Assembly: GCA_964632505.1 (NCBI GenBank)
Contig: CAZWCE010000007.1
Span: 1 to 64,000, forward strand
Source: CAZWCE01 sp964632505
GTDB lineage: Bacteria > Planctomycetota > Planctomycetia > Pirellulales > Thermoguttaceae
DNA length: 64,000 bases
Direction of reading: 5' to 3'
Shown piece by piece: positions 41,707 to 50,622 of this stretch; the first letter of the stretch is position 1; each line of letters starts with the position of its first letter. The notes under the pieces were generated by a model that saw only the letters and a program-made list of their open reading frames with translations, made no database searches and was not told where the DNA came from. The translations under genes and the position numbers were made by a program.

Positions 41707-44289
41707 ATGAACTTCTGCCGTTTCCTGATTCTGTTTTCCTTTCTTTTCGTGCCGCAGGCTTGGGCTTCGGCTTCGAACGCTCGCATACTGTCGGGCAAAA
41801 GAGTGCCGGAAGCGTCGTCACGCGATCTGATTTTTGTGCGCGGACTGGCCGAGCGTCGTCTTTTTGAATCGGCGGAACGCTTCTGCCGCCAACACCTCGA
41901 AAGCTCTTCCGTGAAAACCGAAGCGAAGGAGCAGATACTAATTGAATACGTTCGCGTGCTCACGGAACATCTGATCGCGGCAGGCGCCGCGGAAAGACGA
42001 TCGATTCTGGAGCAGATGGAACAAGCCGAATCGCTTTCCCAGTCCGTGCTCTCGTCGTGGCGTGCTCGTCTTATGTTCGATTTCCAACTCGCCCTGACTT
42101 CTCTCATCCGTGGAGAACTCGCGAGAGCCGCCGCTTCGGTCCATCCCGACTCCGTCCCCTCAATCGAAGAAGCAAAAGAACATCTCCGCGCGGCGATGGC
42201 CAGGCTCGAAACGCTCCGACAGCGAATTCAAGAGACGATGAGAGCGTCTCCTTCCGGAGAAGAATTGACCCGAGAAGAGCTGCTTTCCTTCCAACGCAAT
42301 GTGCAATTCCAAAAAGCTCACGCCTTGAAGGAACTGGCACTTTGTTATTCCGATCAGAGCTCTGATTTTCTCGATTCCCTCCAACAAGCCCTGGAATGTT
42401 TGGAGGAGATCGCAGTCCTGGAGCCCGACTCGCCGGTCATCTGGAAAAGTCGACTTCTCCGAGCGGAATGCCTTCGCCGACTGGGAGAAACGTCCCGCGC
42501 CGCAACACTGACCGAGGAACTCTCTCAGGAGCCCGCCCCTTCGGAGATTCGTCTCGAAGCGAAAGCAGAAGCCATGCGGCTGTTACTGGCCCAAGAAGAA
42601 TGGGCCGGGGCCCTGGAAATGGTTCGAGAATCCGACAACAACTTCGCGCCGCAACCCGATCATCAACTGGCCCGATTGGAAGTCATGCTGGCACTCTGGC
42701 GAGAAGCGATCGCCCGGCAACAACCCGAAAAGGCGGAAACCTACCGGCGCATGGCCACCCGACAAGCGGATGCGATCGCCAGACTCTTTTCCCCTTACTG
42801 GCAACGTCGAGCCCAACTCAAACTCGCCCGATCGGCGAAACCGTCGGACACGGACTCGGAAGCTGGAGGAGATCGGGCGTTTCTGGAACAATTGGCCGAA
42901 GACGCCTACCGGCAACGTCGGTATGAAGAGGCGGTCTCGCTCTACGATCGGGCGGCGGAACAAGCGGAGCGTGAAGATCTTCAAAAGGAAGCGTTTCGAT
43001 TGGAACTGATCGCGGCGTCACTGATGGCCGAACGGGCCGAGCAAGCACGGACGGCGGAAGAACAATCCCGCCGGCACGAAGAAGCGTTTGACCGCTATCG
43101 GCGGGTGGCCGTGAACCACACCTCCCTCGATCGATCCCCCAACGCCTATCTCATGGCTCTTTCGGAAGCGGGGGCCTTGGTGAAAGCCGGCAAGCTCAAT
43201 CGACAAGGCTACGTCGACCTGCTTAAGAAATACCTGGCGCTCTGGCCCACTTCGGAAAACGCCGATACCATCCGAATCCAATTAGCTCAGCTCCTCCAGC
43301 ACCTGGGAGAATATCGCGAAGCGATGGACCACCTCGAAGAGATCGCCCCGAGCTCCCCTTCCTTCGAACGAGCCGTCACGGAAGCCCGGCGTTGCGCGGC
43401 CGCCTTGGCGGAAACGATCACAAGCGCCCCCGAAACGCCTCCGCTCGGCGAATCGCTCTCCTACTCCGATCTCGCCAAGTGGTTCCAAAATTGGGGCGAA
43501 CGAGGCACGACGTGGAACGACGGCGTGGCCCGGGTGAATCTTCTGGCGGCGGAATACTGGCTGCTTAGTGCAAGCGAGCAAGAAAAACCGACGTTTTTCC
43601 AACTGGCGGAAATCGTGCTTCACCGGGTCCTCGCCCGTGAACAGGCGGGAACCTCTCCTCTGCATGCCGACGCCCAGGCCCTGTTGGTCTATTCGCTGGC
43701 CGGACAGGGAAAACTCGAACAAGCCTCGGAACTGCTGCAACATCAAATGGAAGCCGACCCCGCCATTCTCCTCTCCACGCTGCAAGGGCTGAGCCGGCTG
43801 CCTTCGAACCTCCCGGAAGCGTGGCGGGAGAAGTTGGCCCGACTGCAACTCGATCTGCTCGACCACCTCGGCGAAAGCCGGAAATCCTTCTCCCCCGAAG
43901 AGCAACGCCAACTGACCCGCATCGAAGCGAAGGCCCTCGCCGCCGTGGGAGAGGTCGATCGAGCGATCGACATGCTGCAATCGGAAGCCGATCGAACCCC
44001 CGACGACTACGCCACCGAGCACGCCTTGGCGGAATTGCTTGCCGAACAGAACACCCCGAAGGCGCTCCGGGAATCGCTCGATCGCTGGCGGGTGCTCGCC
44101 CGGAGACTCCGCGAAGGATCGCCCCGGTGGTGGGAAGCGAAGGAGAACATCGCCCGGCTCCATCTCCGGCTGGGCAACCCCCGGCAAACGCGGAAGATGA
44201 TCGAGCTGCTCGCCCTCCTGCGTCCCGATCTGGGCGGCCCCGAGCAAAAGAAACGCTTCCGGGAGTTGCTCCGGGAAGCGAAGCTCTGA
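41707..44289 (+). CDS. Large secreted TPR-repeat protein
   Basis: 860 residues. Signal peptide (MNFCRFLILFSFLFVPQAWAS) followed by helical TPR-like repeats across the whole chain, e.g. DAYRQRRYEEAVSLYDRAAEQ, IQLAQLLQHLGEYREAMDHLE and EVDRAIDMLQSEADRTPDDY. Likely periplasmic scaffold. Start chosen at ATG 41707, where the signal peptide begins; the frame is open to 41524 inside the previous gene. Last gene of the vWA-Exb operon, so a working hypothesis is that it organises the structure driven by the Exb motor. Confidence 0.86.
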   Translation: MNFCRFLILFSFLFVPQAWASASNARILSGKRVPEASSRDLIFVRGLAERRLFESAERFCRQHLESSSVKTEAKEQILIEYVRVLTEHLIAAGAAERRSILEQMEQAESLSQSVLSSWRARLMFDFQLALTSLIRGELARAAASVHPDSVPSIEEAKEHLRAAMARLETLRQRIQETMRASPSGEELTREELLSFQRNVQFQKAHALKELALCYSDQSSDFLDSLQQALECLEEIAVLEPDSPVIWKSRLLRAECLRRLGETSRAATLTEELSQEPAPSEIRLEAKAEAMRLLLAQEEWAGALEMVRESDNNFAPQPDHQLARLEVMLALWREAIARQQPEKAETYRRMATRQADAIARLFSPYWQRRAQLKLARSAKPSDTDSEAGGDRAFLEQLAEDAYRQRRYEEAVSLYDRAAEQAEREDLQKEAFRLELIAASLMAERAEQARTAEEQSRRHEEAFDRYRRVAVNHTSLDRSPNAYLMALSEAGALVKAGKLNRQGYVDLLKKYLALWPTSENADTIRIQLAQLLQHLGEYREAMDHLEEIAPSSPSFERAVTEARRCAAALAETITSAPETPPLGESLSYSDLAKWFQNWGERGTTWNDGVARVNLLAAEYWLLSASEQEKPTFFQLAEIVLHRVLAREQAGTSPLHADAQALLVYSLAGQGKLEQASELLQHQMEADPAILLSTLQGLSRLPSNLPEAWREKLARLQLDLLDHLGESRKSFSPEEQRQLTRIEAKALAAVGEVDRAIDMLQSEADRTPDDYATEHALAELLAEQNTPKALRESLDRWRVLARRLREGSPRWWEAKENIARLHLRLGNPRQTRKMIELLALLRPDLGGPEQKKRFRELLREAKL

Positions 44290-44311
44290 TACCGTACTCG
44301 AGGCGCGCATG

Positions 44312-44344
44312 AAAAACCGGCTCCCCCGCGAAAGAGGAACCGGT
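44312..44344 (-). terminator. Rho-independent terminator of the flagellin gene
   Basis: On the minus strand ACCGG...CCGGT (44340-44344 with 44316-44320), extended by partial TTCC/GGGGA pairing and ending in a T tract. A further stem, CGCTCTC/GAGAGCG near 44380-44405 followed by TTTTTT, could serve the convergent TPR gene. Confidence 0.55.
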
Positions 44345-44427
44345 CCTTCGTATGCGAAAAACCCGACCCGGCCGACGCTCTCCCGAAAAACGCGAGAGAG
44401 CGCCGCGAGTGGTTTTTTCTATCCGGC

Positions 44428-47400
44428 TTAGCCGACCAGCATCGCCGCGTACTGCGGGTACTGGTTCGCAATGCCGAGCACCTTGGCACCCGACTGGACC
44501 AGAATCTGCGAACGGCTGAGGTTCGAGCTTTCCTGGGCGAAGTCGGCGTTGGAGATCGACGACTCGGCGGAGGTGAGCGCCTCGAGCGTGTTCTGCAACG
44601 CGGAGATGTTGACGTCGAAGGTCGATCGCTGGAGCGAACCCAACAGACCGCGGCTGGTCGAGATGTTCATGATCGACTCTTGGACGATCTTGTCGGCCAG
44701 CTTGGTGTTGGTCAATAAATCGGCCCGGCTTCCGGAACGCAGCTCATACATCCGGCCGGAGGGACCACCCAGCCGCGCGGTGTTCACGCTCTGGATTCCC
44801 AAACGGACCTGCTGGTTGGTGACCACATCGGGACCGAGCTGGAACGAGGCACCTCCGCCCTTGATGGTGAAGTCGACCTCGTCGCCGGCTTTGACGTCCT
44901 CGGTCATGCTGACCGAGAGGTCCAGCGTGGAGGTGTTCATCGACACTTCCAAACCGTCGCCGACGAGTGTCACGCCGTTGAGACGTCCGGCGATGTCCTG
45001 GCCGTAGTCGCGTTCGACCACCTTGCCGGCATCGTCCTTCACCTGCATGCCGCCGACGATATTGCGGACCGAAACGAACTGGTCGTCGCCGTAGTTGACC
45101 GACTCGATCGACAGCTTGTAGGCGTCGGCGTCCTGGTTGCCCACCAGCGCCACGCCGCCGAGGTTCGTCGAGGCCTCGTACGTGCCGCGGTAGGTGGAGA
45201 CCTTGTCGTCGTCGGTTGTCACCACGCCGGACCCATCGCCCCGCTGTTCGAGGATGAAGCTGTCGGCCAGGTCCCGCTCGAACGCCGCCTGCACATGCAA
45301 AGCCGTCGTCGCTCCCTCGGAAATGAACACCGAAAGTTCCTTCGTCTCCTCGTTGTACTCGGCCCGCTCACTGCCGACGGTCACCGTCGGGTCGGCCACG
45401 TACTTGAACGTGATATCGTCGTATTGCGAACCTTTCAGCTTCGAGTAGATGGTGAAGCCGGCATCCTCGCCGTTGACCGCCACGATCTCGCCGACCGCCT
45501 GCGACGGCTGCATGTCGGTCCCGTCCTTGGCGAAAGAGATCGTCCCGGCCGCCAGCTTGCCCGTTCCCGCGGTCGTGTCCGTCGGGCTGATCGTCTGGCC
45601 GGGCGGCAGCCAGAGACTCGCGCTGATGTTCCCCGTATCCTCGGCCGAAAGCGTGTTCCAGTGATCGACCAGATCCTTGGCCGTGGTCGTGGCGAAGCCG
45701 TTCTCGTCGGTCGCCAAGCTCACCACGTAGTGCCCCTCCTCCTTGAGACCGCCGGAGGTCACCATCCGCGAGGTGTTCACATCCTCCCCGGTATCCGGGT
45801 CCTTGATCGTCGTGAGCGTGTCGGTCTGGGCCGCGATTTCCCCTTCCAGCGTACTGCTGCCGTACGCAGCGGCGCTGAAGAGGCTACCCACCACCTCGTC
45901 GTTGTTGATGATGTCGACCGCATTCTGCGCGAAGAGGCCCGTCGCCCCGCCCGATGTCCCGGTACCTACCGCGACATCCGAGACGTAATGCTCATAAAGC
46001 GTCACCTCGAGCACGCCGCCTTCATGGCCGCCGGTGGTGCCGGTGTTGCCGATCGTCGTGGCGATGCCGTTACTGAGGCTCAAGGCGCTGAAGTCGCCGC
46101 TTCCGTCGTTGAAATCATTGACGGTGATGGCACCGCCGGTCGTGTACGCGATGTCATCGTTGGTGTGGTCCAACTCGGCCGAGAAGTAGCCCCCCTCCAT
46201 ATTGTTGATCGCATTGATCGCCTCCGAGGTGGTCACATTATCAGCGTTGACCGTCACGATCAGATTCTTGCTCTCCTTGTCGTAGGTCGCCACCGCTTTT
46301 TCGGACTGGTCGGTATCGAGCTTGATCTTGATATCGACGTTGTTGTACTCGTCGCCTCGGTAGTTCGCCGAGATGATCATATTCCCCTTCTCGTTCGTAT
46401 CGCCACTGCTGGCATAGGCGAACGCGTTCGAGGGACCCTCGATATACTGCACGCTTCCCTGCTGGTCGCCGACGCCCGTGATGGTCGTGGTCGGAGAACC
46501 CCCTGTTCCCACATAATCGCTGTTCACTCCCCGCTTGAAGCGGACGACCACATCGTCCATCGAGGCCCCGGTCTGTTTCGCCGTGAGCGTGAAGGCGGCG
46601 TCGGCGTTGGTCGCCGAGAGGGCGGCGGTCGCCGTGCCTTCGACATCCGGCTTGTACTCCACCCCGAGGTCGGTGTTCGCGCCGTCGACCTTGAACTCGA
46701 TGTTCGCCTCGCCGTCCTGACCGAGGAACTGGATGCCGTTGTTATCGAGTGGATCGCCGTAGTAGGCCGCCTCGTCGAAGACGGTCAGCTTGCCCTCCCC
46801 GTCGCCACCGAGCGGGTCGGTCTGCGCGGTGATGAGTCCGGAGAGCGTCGCATCGTTGTTGATGTACTCGACCAGGTCCTTGGCCGTCACCTCGATCTCA
46901 TCCCCATCCTTGCCGTCCTGCATCGCCGCCGAATAGACCCGGGAGAAGGTCTGCGCATCTCCGGAAGCACCGCCACCATTGATATTGCCCCGGGTGAGCG
47001 TACCGCTCCCGTCGTTGTCGACCGAGAAAGCACCGGTGAAGAGATTGCGGATCGACTCGTACGTGGAATCGGTATTCAGAGTGTTGACCACGTCCTCCGC
47101 CGTGATCGTCTCGTCGAAATCATACTGATCATCGGTATTCATGACCACGAACAGGGCGTTGTGGTCGGTGCCGACCTCGCCGTACAACTGCCCGGTCTTC
47201 TTCGATGCCAGATTTCCGCCGGTGGCCCAAGCAGTAGCTGTACCAACGGCTCCATTTTGTGTTGCATCGACGGAACGACTTAATTCCGCATCTTCCCATT
47301 CACTAGAGGCATTAAATCTCTCCGCCTTCATGGTGAAGTCGGTATCGGCTTCAACCGCGTCCTTGAGATCTCGAAGCGTCACACTGGAACCAGCCCCGAA

Positions 47401-49164
47401 GTGTGAAGTGATGACCACCTCCTTCTTCTCTTCATTATAAGAGGCGACCGCGGTCGTCATGCTGGTGTCTTCCACGAACCGGAAGGTGACGTCGTTGTAC
47501 TTCGTCCCCTTGTCGTTGGCGGTGAACGTGAGTTTGAAGTCCCCCGTCGCCAAGCCACCAGGACCATCTTGCGCCGTCTGGAAGTGGACCGCCGCCCGCT
47601 GGGGCATCTCCTGGTACGAGAAGCCGACTTCGCCCGCCGCGACCTGGGCGGTGGTATTGCCGTTGACGTCGATCGTCAAATCTTGTGCGGTGCCCGTGTG
47701 ATCGACCTCCTGGGCGATGTAGACGATGTCGGTATCGTTGTACTCGGTCCCCTTGATGTTCGCCTGGAAATCGAGCGCGTTGTCGCCGAAGAAGTCCTGG
47801 GCGATCGTGGCTGATTGCAATAATGTCGCCGTGGAAGGAGTGACCGTAAACGCCCCAGCCGTCACGGCCGTTACGGAGGTCGTGCCGCCACTGACATCTA
47901 AAACGGTTGCGGTCAGGCCGTCGATTTCATTAACCGCATCAATGACGGTGTCCGTCTGTAATGCCACTCCCGACATATCCCCCACAGTCAGAGTGAGGGT
48001 GCCGGAATCCTTGTCGAATTGGGCCTCGGCGGTGTCTGCGGCACCTCCGGAAGCGTCTTCGACCCATTTGACCTCGCGAACCTTCACGCCGGTGGTGGAA
48101 CTCAAGTGCAATTGAGCGGTGCTACCTCCGGCTGTAATCGCTCCGGAACCACTGGTGACATCACCAACCGAGGCACCGACGACCATGCGCTCGACGCCCT
48201 GGCCCGATTCGTCGACCTTTTCCGCCACGGCCGAAGCACGTTCAGAGGTCTGGAGCTTGATGTCGATCACGCCCGCGTTGTCGCCGACCGGGTCGGTGAT
48301 CTCGTAGGAAGTGCCGGAGGATTCGCCGGCGGAGTACTTCACGAAGTAGTTGCCGGCCGCCTTGCCCGCCTCGGCGGCGGTGATCAAGACGTCGTTGTCC
48401 TTGCCCGCGCTGGTCGCCATGAGCTGGCCCTTGAGGGCATCCTGGCCGACCTTCGCCTCGACGCCGGTGGCGTCGGAAACGAGATTGATCGCCTGGGCCA
48501 TCTCGTCGACGGTGGCCCCGTTCTCGAACTTGAAGACCTCGAATCCCTGGTTGCCGCCGACCTCGATGACCGTCTCCTCGGAAACGGCTTCCTGGTTGAA
48601 GTTCACGCGGGCCTTCTCGGCCGCCTGAGTAACCTCGATATTCACGCCGATCTCGTCGTACGTTCCGAAGTTCGCCTGGTCGATACGGAAGTCGGCAACC
48701 TGGTTCGGATTGACCCCTTCGGTGACGAAGTCGAGCGAGCCGTCCAACAGGGCGGTGCCCTGGAAGGTGGTCGTTTGGGAAATTCGGTCGATCGCTTCGA
48801 GCGAGGCATCGACCTGCAACTGGTTCGCGGAGATCTGCTCGGCGCTCATCGCACCGGTGTTCGCCGCCTCGTTGACCAGCCCGCGAATGTCGTTCAAGAG
48901 CGACGAAACCTGACCGAGGGCACTGTCGGCGGTCGAGACCATCTGGTTCGCCCGCTCAGTGTTCGAGATCGCCTTGGTCATGGCGGTCATGTCGCTCCTG
49001 AGGATTTCGCTCGCGATCAATCCCGCCGGGTCGTCCTTGGCGGAATTGATCCGCAAACCGGTACTTAACCGCTCGAGGGTGGTGCTCAACCCGTCCATGT
49101 TGTTCTGCAAACTGTACTGAGCCGAAAGCGACGGCACATTGGTATTCACATAGAGTCCGGCCAT
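44428..49164 (-). CDS. fliC: Giant flagellin with repeated hypervariable insert
   Basis: 1578 residues, against roughly 270-600 in usual flagellins. The D0/D1 helical ends are canonical: N-terminus LYVNTNVPSLSAQYSLQNN, LSTGLRINSAKDDPAGLIAS (to ~150) and C-terminus from ~1460 (FDVNISALQNTLEALTSA, SQILVQSGAKVLGIANQYP). Between them, ~1300 residues are beta-rich and built partly from a recurring module beginning like KGxxYNDVxxxF at about 464, 543, 857, 928 and 1236, followed by AxYNEExKELxV and helical LNxDxxxxSL units. The filament surface would be unusually thick. Preceded on the same strand by csrA, which has its own terminator. No sigma28 or sigma54 promoter was found. The reading frame is intact throughout. 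Confidence 0.95.
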   Translation of the reverse strand: MAGLYVNTNVPSLSAQYSLQNNMDGLSTTLERLSTGLRINSAKDDPAGLIASEILRSDMTAMTKAISNTERANQMVSTADSALGQVSSLLNDIRGLVNEAANTGAMSAEQISANQLQVDASLEAIDRISQTTTFQGTALLDGSLDFVTEGVNPNQVADFRIDQANFGTYDEIGVNIEVTQAAEKARVNFNQEAVSEETVIEVGGNQGFEVFKFENGATVDEMAQAINLVSDATGVEAKVGQDALKGQLMATSAGKDNDVLITAAEAGKAAGNYFVKYSAGESSGTSYEITDPVGDNAGVIDIKLQTSERASAVAEKVDESGQGVERMVVGASVGDVTSGSGAITAGGSTAQLHLSSTTGVKVREVKWVEDASGGAADTAEAQFDKDSGTLTLTVGDMSGVALQTDTVIDAVNEIDGLTATVLDVSGGTTSVTAVTAGAFTVTPSTATLLQSATIAQDFFGDNALDFQANIKGTEYNDTDIVYIAQEVDHTGTAQDLTIDVNGNTTAQVAAGEVGFSYQEMPQRAAVHFQTAQDGPGGLATGDFKLTFTANDKGTKYNDVTFRFVEDTSMTTAVASYNEEKKEVVITSHFGAGSSVTLRDLKDAVEADTDFTMKAERFNASSEWEDAELSRSVDATQNGAVGTATAWATGGNLASKKTGQLYGEVGTDHNALFVVMNTDDQYDFDETITAEDVVNTLNTDSTYESIRNLFTGAFSVDNDGSGTLTRGNINGGGASGDAQTFSRVYSAAMQDGKDGDEIEVTAKDLVEYINNDATLSGLITAQTDPLGGDGEGKLTVFDEAAYYGDPLDNNGIQFLGQDGEANIEFKVDGANTDLGVEYKPDVEGTATAALSATNADAAFTLTAKQTGASMDDVVVRFKRGVNSDYVGTGGSPTTTITGVGDQQGSVQYIEGPSNAFAYASSGDTNEKGNMIISANYRGDEYNNVDIKIKLDTDQSEKAVATYDKESKNLIVTVNADNVTTSEAINAINNMEGGYFSAELDHTNDDIAYTTGGAITVNDFNDGSGDFSALSLSNGIATTIGNTGTTGGHEGGVLEVTLYEHYVSDVAVGTGTSGGATGLFAQNAVDIINNDEVVGSLFSAAAYGSSTLEGEIAAQTDTLTTIKDPDTGEDVNTSRMVTSGGLKEEGHYVVSLATDENGFATTTAKDLVDHWNTLSAEDTGNISASLWLPPGQTISPTDTTAGTGKLAAGTISFAKDGTDMQPSQAVGEIVAVNGEDAGFTIYSKLKGSQYDDITFKYVADPTVTVGSERAEYNEETKELSVFISEGATTALHVQAAFERDLADSFILEQRGDGSGVVTTDDDKVSTYRGTYEASTNLGGVALVGNQDADAYKLSIESVNYGDDQFVSVRNIVGGMQVKDDAGKVVERDYGQDIAGRLNGVTLVGDGLEVSMNTSTLDLSVSMTEDVKAGDEVDFTIKGGGASFQLGPDVVTNQQVRLGIQSVNTARLGGPSGRMYELRSGSRADLLTNTKLADKIVQESIMNISTSRGLLGSLQRSTFDVNISALQNTLEALTSAESSISNADFAQESSNLSRSQILVQSGAKVLGIANQYPQYAAMLVG

Positions 49165-49544
49165 CTGTAATAACCCTTTCTGTAAAAAACCAATTGTCGA
49201 AGCTCGACCGGGTCGCGGGGAGTGAACGAATCCTAGTCAGAGTTTCGCGAGGACGATCCCGAGCAACGCTTGCCCGAGAAACGAATCGCCCTTTGGTTCA
49301 TTCCAAAGTTGAAACCTTCCTCCCTCACATCACGCATGAGGAGAGGAAACCAAGTAAAATGTGACAGCATAGTCGGTCTATATTGTCACCGGGCACGGTT
49401 CCACGACGGAACAGTGTCCTTGGTGAGAATATCGACCTGAGAATTTAGGTGCTTTAGAGAACAAAGCTAAAATCGGCAATTTTCTGTGGTGCCGTTCCTT
49501 TTCCGGGAGTACTATTCGGCAGACCGGAATAATCGGGAAAAAGG
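49165..49544. other. Flagellin upstream region
   Basis: 380 bases between the csrA terminator and flagellin. AGAAAGGG lies about 9 nt before the flagellin ATG. A GTGACA/TGTCAC inverted repeat spans 49361-49389. No consensus sigma28 (TAAA-N15-GCCGATAA) or sigma54 promoter was found by eye, and no gene. Confidence 0.45.
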
Positions 49545-49581
49545 AAAAAACCCCGGTGGGACGGATGTTTTTCCCCCGGGG
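49545..49581 (-). terminator. Rho-independent terminator of csrA
   Basis: CCCCGG (49551-49556) pairs with CCGGGG (49576-49581). On the minus strand it runs into six T. It separates csrA from flagellin transcription. Confidence 0.7.
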
Positions 49582-49650
49582 TGTCAGGACCTGAATATTC
49601 GTAACAACCGTACCTGGTGGATGTTAAGGTAATCCAATGATACGGGATGT

Positions 49651-49941
49651 TCATTTCGTCATGTTTTCACCGAATGTTCCAGCGGAAGGGGTTATCTCGC
49701 TTTTGGCGACCGGCGATCCTTCCGAGGCGGTTTTCCGTTCGTTCGACTTTTCGGGGGAGGATGTGTTCAGTTCTTCTTTTTCGCGCTGGATCGCCTCGTA
49801 CACTTCCTGACGATGGATCGACACTTCCGAGGGAGCCTGGACCCCCAATCGCACACGGTCCCCGCGCACGTCGACGACGGTCAAAACGATGTCGTCTCCA
49901 ATATAGATACTCTCATCGCGATAGCGGGAAAGAACCAGCAT
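49651..49941 (-). CDS. csrA: Carbon storage regulator CsrA with extended tail
   Basis: 96 residues; the first ~60 are classical CsrA (MLVLSRYRDESIYIGDDIVLTVVD, VRLGVQAPSEVSIHRQEVYEAI), an RNA-binding dimer that blocks GGA-containing ribosome sites. A C-terminal tail of about 35 residues rich in Ser, Glu and Lys exceeds the usual 60-75-residue length. Start chosen at ATG 49941 with AGGAG 9 nt upstream. In many bacteria CsrA represses flagellin translation and is antagonised by FliW; fliW is not next to it here. Its location upstream of the giant flagellin suggests the same regulatory pairing. Confidence 0.95.
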   Translation of the reverse strand: MLVLSRYRDESIYIGDDIVLTVVDVRGDRVRLGVQAPSEVSIHRQEVYEAIQREKEELNTSSPEKSNERKTASEGSPVAKSEITPSAGTFGENMTK

Positions 49942-50622
49942 GGGTACCAACTCCTGCATCAGTGATTATGGTTTGCTCGTCCGACGTCCGGGCATCGAGC
50001 CTACATGAGTCCACTCTCGATCAAGCCCGCGCAAGGACAGTGCTCGCCGGGAACGTCGGCTACGTCGAAATCAATCGCCTATCTCAAGATAACTCGAGAT
50101 ATCACTCGAACGCTCCATCGAAGTCTCTTCGTCGTCGCCGTCCTGGCGGAAACGCTTTTCTCAGCGCAACGCGGGCAGCGGGCACCTGGAAGCGTTGCTC
50201 CATGGTGTTTCTTCCGCGCAGCAAGGGTGCCTTCGTCTCACCAGGTGGGACATCGAGCCTTTGTCGGCCAATAGGATCCCCTCCCATTTGATGGAAGACG
50301 CTCCTTTGGATGGAAAATGTATCGTTCGCACCGCGAATTTCTTGCGAACTCCCCAATGCGACAAGATAAGCCGCTAAAGCAAGAAGGGTGCCTTACGAGT
50401 TATACATCGCCTAATTCGGTATAGAAGATTTAGAAAAACTGGCTATTTTTGGCGATATAGGGAAAGATATTCTAAGCAAGGCCGCCTTCTTTTGGGGTGA
50501 ACGGCCTTGGATACAGCCCAAGAGAGGGGAGATACGATCCAAAACCAAAGAAAAAAGCCGTGCTCCTGCATCGTAGAAGCACGGCTTCGTGAAAATCGAG
50601 TCGATGAGGCGATCGATATCGA
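49942..50622. other. Intergenic region, no gene seen
   Basis: About 680 bases. Only the terminator at 50550-50587 and a perfect 8-bp inverted repeat CAAGGCCG/CGGCCTTG (50477-50509) stand out. No tRNA or supported gene. Confidence 0.45.
50550..50587 (-). terminator. Rho-independent terminator of the GOGAT-like gene
   Basis: Perfect 10-bp stem AAGCCGTGCT (50555-50564) with AGCACGGCTT (50578-50587). On the minus strand it runs into a T tract, 36 bases after the stop. Confidence 0.8.

Noticed and set aside
45295..47283. A 662-codon open frame antisense to the flagellin gene
   Set aside because: Arises from codon bias opposite a long gene with intact flagellin ends; product is Arg/Val/Asp-rich without domains.
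49165..49480. Sigma28 or sigma54 promoter for flagellin
   Set aside because: A GCCGATTT-like -10 and a GGCAC...TTGC pair were seen, but spacings do not fit either consensus.
50477..50509. CAAGGCCG/CGGCCTTG inverted repeat as a second terminator of the GOGAT-like gene
   Set aside because: No T tract follows on either strand, and a better terminator is at 50550-50587.
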